A stretch of 64,000 bases of DNA. Source: Mailhella massiliensis (GTDB lineage Bacteria; Desulfobacterota; Desulfovibrionia; Desulfovibrionales; Desulfovibrionaceae). The stretch spans positions 53,114-117,113 of the forward strand of contig NZ_LT706943.1 of assembly GCF_900155525.1 (NCBI RefSeq). Direction: 5' to 3'. The position numbers and the translations under genes were made by a program. The notes below the pieces were generated by a model that was not told where the DNA came from, searched no databases, and saw only the letters and a list, made by a program, of their open reading frames with translations. Positions 17,630-26,527 of this stretch are shown here, piece by piece; the first letter of the stretch is position 1, and each line of letters begins with the position of its first letter.

Positions 17630-19357
17630 ATGAACAGGGATTTCTGGGCCATGGCCACGGGGCGCATACCTGCGGATGTGCGCATAGACAATGTGCGGGT
17701 GATGGACGTATTCGGCGGAACGGTGCGGGAAGGCTGCGTATGCTTCGGGCAGGGCCGCATTCTCGGTTTCAGCCGCCTTGAGGCGAGGGAAGTGGTGGAC
17801 GGAGGAGGGCGTTATCTTCTGCCCGGCTTCATCGACGGCCATGTGCATATCGAGTCCTCCATGCTCTGCCCGGCGCGTTTCGCCGAACTGGTGCTGCCTT
17901 TCGGCACCACCACGGTGATGGCCGACCCGCATGAAATAGCCAACGTCAAGGGTATGGCCGGGCTGCGCTATATGCTGGAGGCCTCGCGGGAGCTGCCGCT
18001 CGATGTGCATGTCATGCTCTCCTCCTGTGTTCCTGCCCTTCCCGTGGAAGATGCCGGGGCCGTGCTCGGCGCGGACGACATCGCGCCCCTTCTTTCCGAT
18101 GAGAAGGTGGGGGGACTGGCGGAAATGATGAACGTGCCCGGCCTGCTTTCCGGGGATGACGACGTTCTGGAAAAGCTGGAGCGGACCCTTGCCGCAGGCA
18201 AGGTGATCGACGGCCATGCGCCGCTTCTTTCCGGTGCGGAACTCGACGTGTATGCCGCTCTCGGCGTGCGTACCGACCATGAATGCACCACGGTGGAGGA
18301 GCTTCAGGCGCGTGTGTCGCGCGGCATGTATGTGCTTTTGCGCGAGGGTTCGGCCTCGCGCGATCTTCTGAAGCTGCTGCCCGGACTGACGCCGGAAAAT
18401 CAGCGCCGCTGTCTTTTCTGCACCGACGACAGACAGCCTGCCGACATCCTGAGGCGGGGGCATATCGTGAACAATGTGCGCATGGCCGTGGCGGCGGGCG
18501 TCGATCCGGTGAGCGCCGTCCGCATGGCCACGCTGAACGCCGCGGAATGCTACGGGCTGCGAGACAGAGGCGGCATAGCTCCGGGGCTTCGTGCCGACCT
18601 TGTGCTTGTGGAGGATCTGGAATCGTTCCGGGTGCTTTCCTGCTGGGCCGGGGGCGAACTGGTGGCGAAGGAAGGCCGTATGCTGCGTTCTCTTCCGCAG
18701 AGGAATCCGGGCGAGCTGTACAGAAGCGTGGTGCTGGCTCCTCTGCCGGAGCGCCCGTTTTCCGTGCGCGTTCCTTCGGGCAGGGCCAGAATCATCGGCC
18801 TTCTGCCGCATTCGCTGATTACGGAATGCCTCGTGCGGCCCGTACAGACGACGGCCGACGGCGAGGTGGAACTTTCCCTCAACCCCGGTCTCGTGAAGAT
18901 TGCCGTACTGGAACGCCATCATGCCACGGGCAAGATAGGCGTGGGACTTATGGAAGGACGCTACGGCCTGCGCGGCGGAGCCATTGCCACCACCATTGCC
19001 CATGATTCGCACAATATCGTGGTGGCGGGCGATGATGAGGAAGACATGCTCTTCGCCGTGCGCGAACTCGAACGCATGGAAGGCGGCATCGTCATGGTGT
19101 CCGGGAAGAAGGTGCTGTCCTCCCTGTCCCTGCCCGTGGGCGGCCTCATGAGCGAGAACTCCGCCGAGGAAGTGGCCGGCAGACTGAAGAAACTGCTGGA
19201 GGTCGCCTCCTCCCATTATCATATCTGGGAAGGAGCGGATGCGTTCATGACTCTCAGCTTCATGGCGCTTCCGGTCATCCCCCGCCTGAAGATCACGGCC
19301 CGGGGCCTTTTCGATACGGATACGTTCTCCTTTGTGGACGTGGACGCGGAAAGGTAG
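17630..19357 (+). CDS. ade: Adenine deaminase
   Basis: 575 residues, the usual length. The metal-binding amidohydrolase pattern GFIDGHVHIESSM near residue 70 and ADPHEIANV are those of bacterial Ade, and the C-terminal domain (HHATGKIGVGL, HDSHNIVVAG) is typical. It converts adenine to hypoxanthine and ammonia. The ATG at 17630 is taken; a TTG one codon earlier is also in frame. A perfect terminator follows. Confidence 0.95.
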   Translation: MNRDFWAMATGRIPADVRIDNVRVMDVFGGTVREGCVCFGQGRILGFSRLEAREVVDGGGRYLLPGFIDGHVHIESSMLCPARFAELVLPFGTTTVMADPHEIANVKGMAGLRYMLEASRELPLDVHVMLSSCVPALPVEDAGAVLGADDIAPLLSDEKVGGLAEMMNVPGLLSGDDDVLEKLERTLAAGKVIDGHAPLLSGAELDVYAALGVRTDHECTTVEELQARVSRGMYVLLREGSASRDLLKLLPGLTPENQRRCLFCTDDRQPADILRRGHIVNNVRMAVAAGVDPVSAVRMATLNAAECYGLRDRGGIAPGLRADLVLVEDLESFRVLSCWAGGELVAKEGRMLRSLPQRNPGELYRSVVLAPLPERPFSVRVPSGRARIIGLLPHSLITECLVRPVQTTADGEVELSLNPGLVKIAVLERHHATGKIGVGLMEGRYGLRGGAIATTIAHDSHNIVVAGDDEEDMLFAVRELERMEGGIVMVSGKKVLSSLSLPVGGLMSENSAEEVAGRLKKLLEVASSHYHIWEGADAFMTLSFMALPVIPRLKITARGLFDTDTFSFVDVDAER

Positions 19358-19396
19358 CGCGGGCGCGGATTTTCAAAAGCTTTCGCCTGATGCGGA

Positions 19397-19429
19397 CGGC
19401 TCCGGGAACATGTTCCCGGAGCCGTTTTT
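19397..19429 (+). terminator. Rho-independent terminator after ade
   Basis: Perfect 14-base arms beginning CGGCTCCGGGAACA with no loop bases to spare, followed by TTTTT. Confidence 0.85.
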
Positions 19430-19582
19430 GATGAACGGAAGATGTTTCCGCAAAGAAGGTACGGAGGATTGAGCCTGCGACATGCCGTTTCCGTGGCCGT
19501 GGCGTACCTCTGCCGGACGCGGGAACACGGCCTGAATATCGTCCGTTTTTCCCGGCGCGGCCGTTCGCCGCAGGGGACATGC

Positions 19583-19972
19583 CTATTCCCGGTTTGTCGC
19601 GGAAAATTCACTTTTCAGCGCAGAGGTCAGCGCCGTCACGGCTTCTTCCGCGTTTTTTACAAGAAGGGCGATGTCTTTTTCTTCCGCATGGTCCACATGC
19701 AGACCTACGGTGAGGCATACCGTGCGGCCGAGCGCGGCGCAGAGTTTTTTTGCCAGCGCGTGGGCGGGGAGGTCGTCCCGGTGACCGGGAGCGCAGAGCA
19801 GACCGACGTTGTCCGCCCCGCCCTGCGCCGCGGGAACGGCAAGAGATACGGCCCCCACATGAGGACGTTCTCCGCCGCTTACGGAAACGAAAAGATCCGG
19901 CCCTGCCGCGCGGCAGAAGACCTCCACCCTGTGCCGTCCGTTTCCGGCAAGGAAGGGACCGAAGCTGTTCAC
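19583..19972 (-). CDS. LpdD-like protein (prenylated-flavin decarboxylase accessory type)
   Basis: 129 residues starting at a GTG with AAAGGAGG 6 bases upstream; the frame is open further upstream but looks non-coding. The pattern GRHRVEV, DLFVSVSGGERPHVGAVSLAVP, a GHRDD segment and VGLHVDHAEEKDI matches the small D-subunit family associated with UbiD-type decarboxylases such as gallate decarboxylase LpdC. No ubiD or ubiX gene is in view. It might serve a decarboxylase encoded elsewhere. It is transcribed alone, opposite to its neighbours. Confidence 0.7.
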   Translation of the reverse strand: MNSFGPFLAGNGRHRVEVFCRAAGPDLFVSVSGGERPHVGAVSLAVPAAQGGADNVGLLCAPGHRDDLPAHALAKKLCAALGRTVCLTVGLHVDHAEEKDIALLVKNAEEAVTALTSALKSEFSATNRE

Positions 19973-20113
19973 TGTACGCCTCCTTTCATGAAGACATGGG
20001 GATGAGAGCGCGACTTTCTCCGCAGGGCGGGTGCCGGTGCGCCATGCGGAAGACGTTTGCCGTGAGTGCGGGGAGTTCCCGGAAACGACGCCTGCCGCGC
20101 GGTGTGAGAACAT

Positions 20114-20563
20114 CGTATGTCGCCGCGGCGTTCCTAAGCGCCCGGCAGAGCCTTCCGGCCTAACGCGCCGGAAGCCGCCGTGACGGTGATACGGAAGAAA
20201 AACGCCATCCCCCTGGTCCGCTCGGCGTTCCGCGGGAAGGCAAGGAAATATGCCTCATGCATGAGACTCATGAAAAAGCATAAAAAGGGGGTGAACCGCT
20301 GTCAATGTCGGGAAAAAACAAAGTTTTTCGGAAGGACTGTCTTCTCCTCCTCCCCGCCGGACGCCGCTTTCCCCGTCTTGGAAAGAATGGCGGGAAGGTC
20401 GGATGCGAGATGCCGCCGGACGCTTTTTCGGAAAAAAGGAAGTCCGTTTTCTTGTCATGATAAGGGAAAGGAATATATTCCCTGCATAGATGGGATGGAG
20501 TCTGTTTTCTTATGTATCGCAACCAGACTCCGGTGATGACAATTTTTATTCCGGGAGAATGCC
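20114..20563. other. Intergenic stretch without genes, with a promoter at its right end
   Basis: No open frame here resembles a protein. A good sigma-70 promoter is at 20452-20479 (listed separately). Confidence 0.5.
20452..20479 (+). promoter_or_regulatory. Sigma-70 promoter for the exported protein gene
   Basis: TTGTCA, 16 bases, TATATT. Both hexamers are one mismatch from consensus. It would give a leader of about 75 bases before the start at 20564. Confidence 0.65.
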
Positions 20564-21046
20564 ATGAACAAAGTCGCGTCCGTTCTGATGTGCGGTCTGG
20601 TTTCCGTTTTTCTTGCCTCTTCCGCATGGGCCAAGGAAATTAAAACGGAAAATTTTGTGTTTACTGTGCCGGACAGCTGGGAACATACCACGGCGCAGTC
20701 GCAGGGCGTGGACATGGTCGTCATGCAGGAAAAGGCTTCCAACACCATCATGACCATCACCCTTACGCCGGTTGCCATGTCTGCAAAGGACTTCGCCACG
20801 CAGTCCGCAGCCAATATGAAGAACGGCGGCTTCGATGTTTCCGAGCTTTCGCCCATAGGCGATTCCTATATGCTGACGCTCAAGAAGCAGGGCATGACCG
20901 GCGTCACCTACATGAGTTCCAACGGCAAGGCCGCCAGCGCCATCATGGTGCTGGCGGCCTCTCCCGCCTCCATAGAGAAGGCCAGAGAACTGTTGAAGAA
21001 GGGCTTCAAGCCTCTGGATGCGGCGCTGTATCCGTCGAGCTTCTAG
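20564..21046 (+). CDS. Exported protein of unknown function (PsbP/DUF-like)
   Basis: 160 residues with a clear signal peptide (hydrophobic residues 5-20, cleavage likely after ASSAWA). The mature part begins with FVFTVPDSWEHT and is a single small beta-rich domain with MVVMQEKASNTIMTITLTPV, the pattern of small periplasmic proteins of the PsbP/DcrB type. GGGAG stands 7 bases before the ATG. It has its own promoter and a strong terminator, so it is a single-gene unit. No function can be assigned. Confidence 0.8.
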   Translation: MNKVASVLMCGLVSVFLASSAWAKEIKTENFVFTVPDSWEHTTAQSQGVDMVVMQEKASNTIMTITLTPVAMSAKDFATQSAANMKNGGFDVSELSPIGDSYMLTLKKQGMTGVTYMSSNGKAASAIMVLAASPASIEKARELLKKGFKPLDAALYPSSF

Positions 21047-21204
21047 CATGAAAACCGTGGGGGACACGTTCCTCTGCACGGATACGGACGCAGCGACAGG
21101 TTGAGCGGACGATCTGCCGTCTCGACCTTGCCGGAATCCGGCGGTACTGCCTGGAGGCGCGTCGTCCGTATCTGTGGCCAGACGCTGTCCTCAGCCGCCG
21201 TCGG

Positions 21205-21269
21205 CATGAAAAAACACCTTTTCCGCCCCGCAGAACATGTTCCGGGGAGGGAAAAGGTGTTTTTTCATG
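21205..21269. terminator. Bidirectional terminator with 20-base perfect arms
   Basis: The arms (21205-21224 and 21250-21269) carry AAAAAA on one side and TTTTTT on the other, so they end both the exported-protein gene and the convergent kinase gene. The 25-base loop holds a second stem (CCCCG/CGGGG). A 17-base part, TGAAAAAACACCTTTTC, also occurs in the left end of the IS200 element at 58572. Confidence 0.85.
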
Positions 21270-21411
21270 GACAATGCAGGTTTTCCGCCCTGTCCGTGCT
21301 GCGCTCTCAAGGCGGCGCAACATGCTTCCGCCGCGCAGGGGCTTGCCCATTTTCCGCCGGGCGGAAGCCGTTTCTTCCCGGCGGATGAGCCGGGAAGAGA
21401 AGAGCGGGAGG

Positions 21412-22356
21412 TTATTTCAGCACCGGCATGGGGCCGAAGGTTGCTTCATACCGGGCCTGGAATTCTTCCATGGAGAAACGGTGCAGCTGCGTGCCGTACT
21501 GTTCCACGCAGAAGCTGGCGAGCACTGCGCCGAGGCGGGCGGAAAAGGCGATGCCCATACCGCTGTGCAGCCCCTTGAGCAGCCCCGCGCGGTAGGCGTC
21601 GCCCGCGCCGGTGGGATCGGAAACGGTTTTCGGCGTCACGGCGGGCACGTCGTAGGGCTTGGCGCCCTTGTGCAGAATGGTGGAACCCTTGCCGCCGAAG
21701 GTGATGATGAGAAATTCCACGCGGTCGAGCAGTTCTTCGCGGGAAAGACCCGTCATATTCTCCACACGCTGTATTTCATAGTCGTTGCCGATGAGCACAT
21801 GGGCTCCGGTGAGACCGGAGGCAAGCTGCTCCCCGCCGAGAACGGTGATCTGCTGACCGGGATCGAAAATATAGGGAATGCCCTGCTCCCGGTAAAAGGC
21901 GGGGAAGTTCACCATGTCGTCCACATTGCCGGGGGCCACGAGGCCCCAGTCGCCTTCGGCGAGGGCGGGAGTCTTTTCCGGAAAGACGGGACTTTTCATG
22001 GCCGAGGGAGAAAAGGCGTTGATCTGGTTGCTGCTTCTGTCGGTCATGATGTAGCAGCAGGCGGTGAAATCGTCTTCGTCGACCTTCACGCCGCAAAGGT
22101 CGATGCCCATGGAGGCGAGTCTTCTGCCGTAGGCGGCGAAATCCTTGCCTACGCTGCCGTATATGGCGGAGCGTTCCTTGAGCAGCGAAAGGGAATAGGC
22201 GATGTTGCCCGCCGTGCCGCCCATTTTTTCCTCAAGGCGGTCGATGGGGAAGGATACGTTCAGAAAGTGCAGCTTTTCGGGAAGAATATGCTCTTCAAAA
22301 TGGCCGGGAAAGGTCATGATGCGGTCGAAGGCGAGAGAACCGGAAACGTGGATCAT
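21412..22356 (-). CDS. PfkB-family carbohydrate/nucleoside kinase
   Basis: 314 residues with the family signatures: GGTAGNIAYSL in the N-terminal third and DPTGAGDAYRAG with the catalytic Asp near residue 250. Overall it resembles the ribokinase/adenosine-kinase branch (N-terminal MIHVSGSLAFDRIM). An adenosine kinase role would fit a purine-salvage setting with adenine deaminase 2 kb away, but sugar substrates are equally possible. No good Shine-Dalgarno sequence is visible ahead of the ATG. Confidence 0.85.
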   Translation of the reverse strand: MIHVSGSLAFDRIMTFPGHFEEHILPEKLHFLNVSFPIDRLEEKMGGTAGNIAYSLSLLKERSAIYGSVGKDFAAYGRRLASMGIDLCGVKVDEDDFTACCYIMTDRSSNQINAFSPSAMKSPVFPEKTPALAEGDWGLVAPGNVDDMVNFPAFYREQGIPYIFDPGQQITVLGGEQLASGLTGAHVLIGNDYEIQRVENMTGLSREELLDRVEFLIITFGGKGSTILHKGAKPYDVPAVTPKTVSDPTGAGDAYRAGLLKGLHSGMGIAFSARLGAVLASFCVEQYGTQLHRFSMEEFQARYEATFGPMPVLK

Positions 22357-23390
22357 GCAGGGCTCCGTAAAGGTGTTTGTCCGTGCCGCGCGGCACGGAG
22401 TTTTCCTCTTTTTTAGCGGCAGCGGGGGGGCTTTGACAAGTATGCCCCCGTGGAGGAATGTTTTTTTCCGTATTCTGCCGCAACGGGCGGAAGAGACGCC
22501 GGAAGTATGGCCGGGGCGGATAAGGGAGCGCGACGGGGAGAAAAGCGTTGCTGGAATTTTTTCGGAACCCGTGAATGCCTTGTCCGGCGGTTATGTTTTG
22601 GGCCTGCGCCGGAAGCGGGAGACGTTCGCCGGCGCTTCCTTTCTTGACAAGGGGCATGGTATTGGATAATTGGTTCGATATCGAATTTATTATGCCGGAA
22701 GACAGGCAGGCTGTACCGGTCTTTTCAGGGGCTCATCGGAATTGCCGCGACTGCGGAAGGAAGCATGAGAGGGAGAAGGTGCGGGGCGCGATGAATCCGT
22801 GCTGCGAAGCGGTCGAACAGACCGGGCCGGAGGCGTTGCGGAAAAGGTATCGCCCGGAGAGTCCGCCTTGCGGATGACTCCCGGAGGGAAGAGGGGCGCT
22901 GGTTGCGGAGGGGCGACGGACTTTCAGAAAAGCCATGGGATGGTTCCGCAGGAATCTGCCGCTGCACCCGCCCCACGGAGGTTCCCTGTGTCGCTCTGGC
23001 GGCATGGCGACGGACGCCCGGGCTGCTGGAAGAGAGGACGGATTGCCTGCGGTGAGCCGCGTCAGGGCAGAGCGGGATTTCATGAGAACAGGGGGCATGG
23101 CGGACAGCCTGGCCGCGACGCCCTGTCGAGGCTCCGGGTAGGGCAGGCGGTGCGCCCTGCCGCAGCCGTACGGCGAAGAGAAGGCGCGCTCAGGGCAAAG
23201 GCGGAACGTTGCGGAAAGATTCCTCAGACACATGCCTTTTGTCCGGGAAAATAACGGTTGATTTGTGCTGGTGAAAATAGGATGATTATGAAAGAGACTC
23301 CGTTTCGGAGGGAGGGGCCGCTCACGGCCTGCAACGTCTGCGGAGCAGAAGCGGCGGGGCAGGAAATGGCCTCCCGCAGAGGAACACCGG
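22357..23390. other. One-kilobase region without a convincing gene
   Basis: Open frames here have the composition of chance frames in GC-rich DNA. A perfect TTGACA at 22645-22650 with GATAAT 15 bases further, and the 12-base palindrome TTCGATATCGAA at 22674-22685, look like a regulated promoter. The frame behind it (ATG 22692 to 22877, with CRDCG) gives a 61-residue peptide of uncertain reality. No tRNA, RNase P, tmRNA or SRP RNA signature was recognised. Confidence 0.4.
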
Positions 23391-24047
23391 ATGAAGAAAA
23401 AGGAAAAGGCCGGTCGCGCGCTGGCCGTGCTTGAGCTTTTAAAAAAGCGCTATCCCGTGCCGGAAACCATGCTTGTGCATGAAAATCCGTGGGAACTTCT
23501 GGTGGCCACCGTGCTCGCCGCACAGTGCACCGACGCCCGTGTGAACACCATCACGCCGGAGCTTTTCCGTCGCTGGCCCGGCCCCGCAGAGCTGGCGGAG
23601 GCCACGCAGGAGGAGCTTGAGACCGTGATACGGCCTACCGGCTTTTACCACAACAAGGCGAAAAATCTTCTCGGCGCGGCAAAACGCGTGACCGAAGTGT
23701 TCGGGGGCGAGGTTCCGCACACCATAGCGGAACTCGTCACTCTTCCGGGGGTGGCGCGCAAGACGGCCAACGTGGTGCTCTGGGGTGGTTTCGGCATCAA
23801 CGAAGGCCTTGCCGTGGATACGCACGTCAAGCGGCTTTCCTTCCGCCTGGGGCTGACGGAACATACCGATCCTGTGCGGATAGAAAAGGATCTCATGCTT
23901 CTCTTTCCCCGGGAGGAGTGGGGAGACGTGAATCACCGTCTGGTGTGGTTCGGGCGCGACGTATGCGATGCGCGCAAGCCCGCCTGCGGAGAATGCGAAC
24001 TTTTTTCCTTGTGTCCGCGCTGCGGATTGAAAAAGGGCGGCGACTGA
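23391..24047 (+). CDS. nth: Endonuclease III
   Basis: 218 residues. Helix-hairpin-helix LPGVARKTANVVL with the catalytic Lys, AVDTHVKRL with the catalytic Asp, and a C-terminal [4Fe-4S] loop Cys-x6-Cys-x2-Cys-x5-Cys (CDARKPACGECELFSLC). It removes oxidised pyrimidines and nicks abasic sites. AGAGGA stands ahead of the ATG. Confidence 0.97.
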   Translation: MKKKEKAGRALAVLELLKKRYPVPETMLVHENPWELLVATVLAAQCTDARVNTITPELFRRWPGPAELAEATQEELETVIRPTGFYHNKAKNLLGAAKRVTEVFGGEVPHTIAELVTLPGVARKTANVVLWGGFGINEGLAVDTHVKRLSFRLGLTEHTDPVRIEKDLMLLFPREEWGDVNHRLVWFGRDVCDARKPACGECELFSLCPRCGLKKGGD

Positions 24048-24199
24048 GAAAAGCCGCCTCGGGAACTTTCCGCAGGGAAATCTGGCGGAGGGAATGGTTA
24101 TCATAGATCCGGGCTTTGCAGCGGCGAAGTCCCGGCGGTACGGGCAGAATGCTGCCTGTGATGAACAGCAAGAACCTCTCTTTTGAAGAAGGAACGATG

Positions 24200-24910
24200 A
24201 TGAACAGATTCTGTGCCTGCCTTGCGCTCGGCGCCTGCCTCGGGCTGGCTGCCTGCGCTCCGCAGGATTGCCGCATGGTGGACGCGCTGGACGGCGGGCA
24301 GTTCGTGGCCATGTCCCGGGCCATGCGGCCGGTGATGCTGAAAAAGAACATGGTGGATGCCGAAGGCAACTGGTATTCCCCCATGTTTTCCTCCCGCCCG
24401 TCCGATGCGGGCAGAACGCTGGTGGACCGGCTTTCTCCGGCGTTCCGCTTCCCCAACTCCAAGGTGGCGGTGGCTCCTACCTTCCGCGCTCTGCTCAGTG
24501 CCGACGCAAAGGTGACGCTGAACGACAACCGTGCCGTCATGGAAGACGGCATGAACCGGGTGGAGCTGGAACTTGTGGCCGTCACGGACTGGAACAACGA
24601 CGGTACGGACGACTGGCTTGTGATGTGCCGTTCCGGCTATACGGATACCCCCCGCCGTTTCCGGGAATACTATCTCGTCATTATCGACCTGAAGACACCC
24701 GTTCTTCAGCCCTATGTGCTCATGGTGCTCGATCATGTGTACAACAGGGTAAAGGTGCAGAGCGACGCCTCGGCAGGGGAGCTTGTGGAAAGCAATGCCG
24801 TGGAATACCTGCAGGGGCAGGCCGTGGTGACGCAGGCCCCGGACAGCCGTTCCATGAAAAAGAAACTGGAAGAGGGCTCTTCGCTGAAAGAGAGTTCGCT
24901 GAGCCGCTGA
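24200..24910 (+). CDS. Lipoprotein of unknown function
   Basis: 236 residues with a lipoprotein signal peptide (hydrophobic stretch then LAAC, lipid Cys about residue 20). No known domain recognised; residues 130-200 hold a WNNDGTDDWLV segment like the calcium-binding repeats of FG-GAP proteins. AAGGA stands 6 bases before the ATG; an ATG one codon earlier is also possible. It lies 10 bases before the ABC permease operon and might be cotranscribed, but nothing in it resembles a transporter part. Confidence 0.8.
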   Translation: MNRFCACLALGACLGLAACAPQDCRMVDALDGGQFVAMSRAMRPVMLKKNMVDAEGNWYSPMFSSRPSDAGRTLVDRLSPAFRFPNSKVAVAPTFRALLSADAKVTLNDNRAVMEDGMNRVELELVAVTDWNNDGTDDWLVMCRSGYTDTPRRFREYYLVIIDLKTPVLQPYVLMVLDHVYNRVKVQSDASAGELVESNAVEYLQGQAVVTQAPDSRSMKKKLEEGSSLKESSLSR

Positions 24911-24920
24911 AGGGGAGCCC

Positions 24921-25721
24921 ATGCCCGATCTCTGCGTCGAGTTTGCCGCAAGGCGGCGTATGAAGGCCCTGTGGAGGCCTGCGCTGCTTCTTGCCTTCAT
25001 GCTCGCCCTCGGCTGGTGGTTCGTGGATACCGCATCGGAACAGTACCGCTGGCAATGGTATCGCGTGTGGCGCTTTGTGGGCGTGTGGGAGGACGGCTCC
25101 TTCCGGCCGGGAGCGCTTTGCGAAGCGCTCCTCGTCACGTTGCGTCTTACGCTGGCGGGCCTTGCGCTTTCCCTTTTTTCGGGCGCGCTTTTCGCGGCCA
25201 TGCGTCTCTGTTCCTCGCCCGTGGCGAGGGCGGTTTCGTTTCTTGCGCTGGGGGCGCTTCGCAATACGCCGCTGCTCATGCAGCTTTTCATGGTGTATTT
25301 CGTGGTTGCGCCGGTTGTCGGGCTGGGGCCTTTCTGGGCTGCGGTGATTTCCCTCGGCCTGTTTGAAGGCGCGTATGTGGCGGAAATATTCCGTGCGGGC
25401 GTCATGGGCGTGCCCCGCGGCCAGTGGGAAGCGGCGCTCAGTCTGGGGATGCCCGTGGGCCTTGCGGCGCGACTGGTGATTGTTCCGCAGGCGGCGCGGC
25501 AGATTCTGCCCGCGCTGGTCGGTCAGCTGGTCTCTCTCGTCAAGGATACCTCGCTGGTGAGCGCCATTGCCGTGGCCGATCTGACCATGCGTACCCGCGT
25601 CATCATTACCGATACCTTTCTCAGCTTTGAAATGTGGCTGCTTGCCGCAGCCGTGTACCTCGTTCTCACCTCGCTGGTCAGTATTCCTGCCCGGCTTCTG
25701 GAACGAAAGGAGCATATATGA
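24921..25721 (+). CDS. Polar amino acid ABC transporter permease (first)
   Basis: 266 residues with several membrane segments and the HisMQ-type permease loop EAALSLGMPVGLAARLVIVPQAARQ. Also typical are LRNTPLLMQLF and FEGAYVAEIFRAG. It would form half of the membrane channel for a polar amino acid or a related small acid. GAAGGGGAG stands ahead of the ATG. Its stop overlaps the start of the binding-protein gene (ATGA). Confidence 0.9.
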   Translation: MPDLCVEFAARRRMKALWRPALLLAFMLALGWWFVDTASEQYRWQWYRVWRFVGVWEDGSFRPGALCEALLVTLRLTLAGLALSLFSGALFAAMRLCSSPVARAVSFLALGALRNTPLLMQLFMVYFVVAPVVGLGPFWAAVISLGLFEGAYVAEIFRAGVMGVPRGQWEAALSLGMPVGLAARLVIVPQAARQILPALVGQLVSLVKDTSLVSAIAVADLTMRTRVIITDTFLSFEMWLLAAAVYLVLTSLVSIPARLLERKEHI

Positions 25722-26527
25722 AACACTGTCTCGCCGTTTTTCTTCTGGCTCTGGGGCTGGCATTCTGTCTTCCTTCCCAGAGCAGCGCAGCCGACCGCGA
25801 ATCCGTTGTGGAAAAGGTGGTGCGGCGCGGCACGCTCCGCGTGGGCTTTTCTTCCTTCGTCCCCTGGGCCATGCAGGATAAGGACGGAAAATACATCGGC
25901 TTTGAAATCGACGTGGCCGAAAGGCTGGCCGCCGACCTCGGCGTGAAGCTTCAGCTTGTGCCCACCAACTGGGACGGGATCATTCCTGCGCTGCTTTCCG
26001 GCAAGTTCGACGTCATCATCGGCAGCATGAGCGTGACTCCGCAGCGCCTGCTTTCCGTGAATTTTTCCGTGCCCTACGATCATGCCTATGTGGACGTGAC
26101 GCTGAACAGGGAAAAGGCTTCCGCCATCAACAGACTTGAGGATCTGAATGCGGAAGGCGTGACCATTGCCGTGCGTACCGGCACTACCGCCGCCGCGGCT
26201 GCGGCCAGGCTCTTTCCCCGGGCGAGCCTGAGAATGTTCAATGACGAAGCCCCCGCCGTGGAGGAAGTGCTTTCCGGCCGCGCCCATGCTTTCATGTCCA
26301 GCGCGCCGCTTCCCGCCATGGAAACGTTGAAGCACGGCGATACGCTGGTGCAGAAGTTTGAAACGGGGCTGGCCATGCAGCCTGTGGCCTTTGCCGTGGT
26401 CAAGGGAGACTTCGATACCCTCAACGTGTTCGACAACTGGATCCGGCTTGTGGAAGAGGAAGGCTGGCTTCAGGAACGCCGCGACTACTGGTTCAAATCC
26501 GACGCATGGCAAAGCAGACTCAACTGA
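25718..26527 (+). CDS. Amino acid ABC transporter substrate-binding protein
   Basis: 269 residues with a cleaved signal peptide (end near SQSSAA). It is a family 3 periplasmic binding protein: GTLRVGFSSFVPWA, GFEIDVAERLAADLG, LLSGKFDVIIGSMSVTPQR. The ligand is unknown, probably a polar or acidic amino acid. The gene is translationally coupled on both sides: 4-base overlap with the first permease and 22-base overlap with the second. AAAGGAG stands ahead. Confidence 0.92.
   Translation: MKHCLAVFLLALGLAFCLPSQSSAADRESVVEKVVRRGTLRVGFSSFVPWAMQDKDGKYIGFEIDVAERLAADLGVKLQLVPTNWDGIIPALLSGKFDVIIGSMSVTPQRLLSVNFSVPYDHAYVDVTLNREKASAINRLEDLNAEGVTIAVRTGTTAAAAAARLFPRASLRMFNDEAPAVEEVLSGRAHAFMSSAPLPAMETLKHGDTLVQKFETGLAMQPVAFAVVKGDFDTLNVFDNWIRLVEEEGWLQERRDYWFKSDAWQSRLN

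Noticed and set aside
17087..19222. Long open frame antisense to the MFS and adenine deaminase genes
   Set aside because: Shadow frame with no motif or ribosome site; both plus-strand genes are well supported.
22799..23254. 151-residue frame in the gap before nth
   Set aside because: Arg/Gly/Ala-rich chance composition, no ribosome site and no pattern of a protein family.
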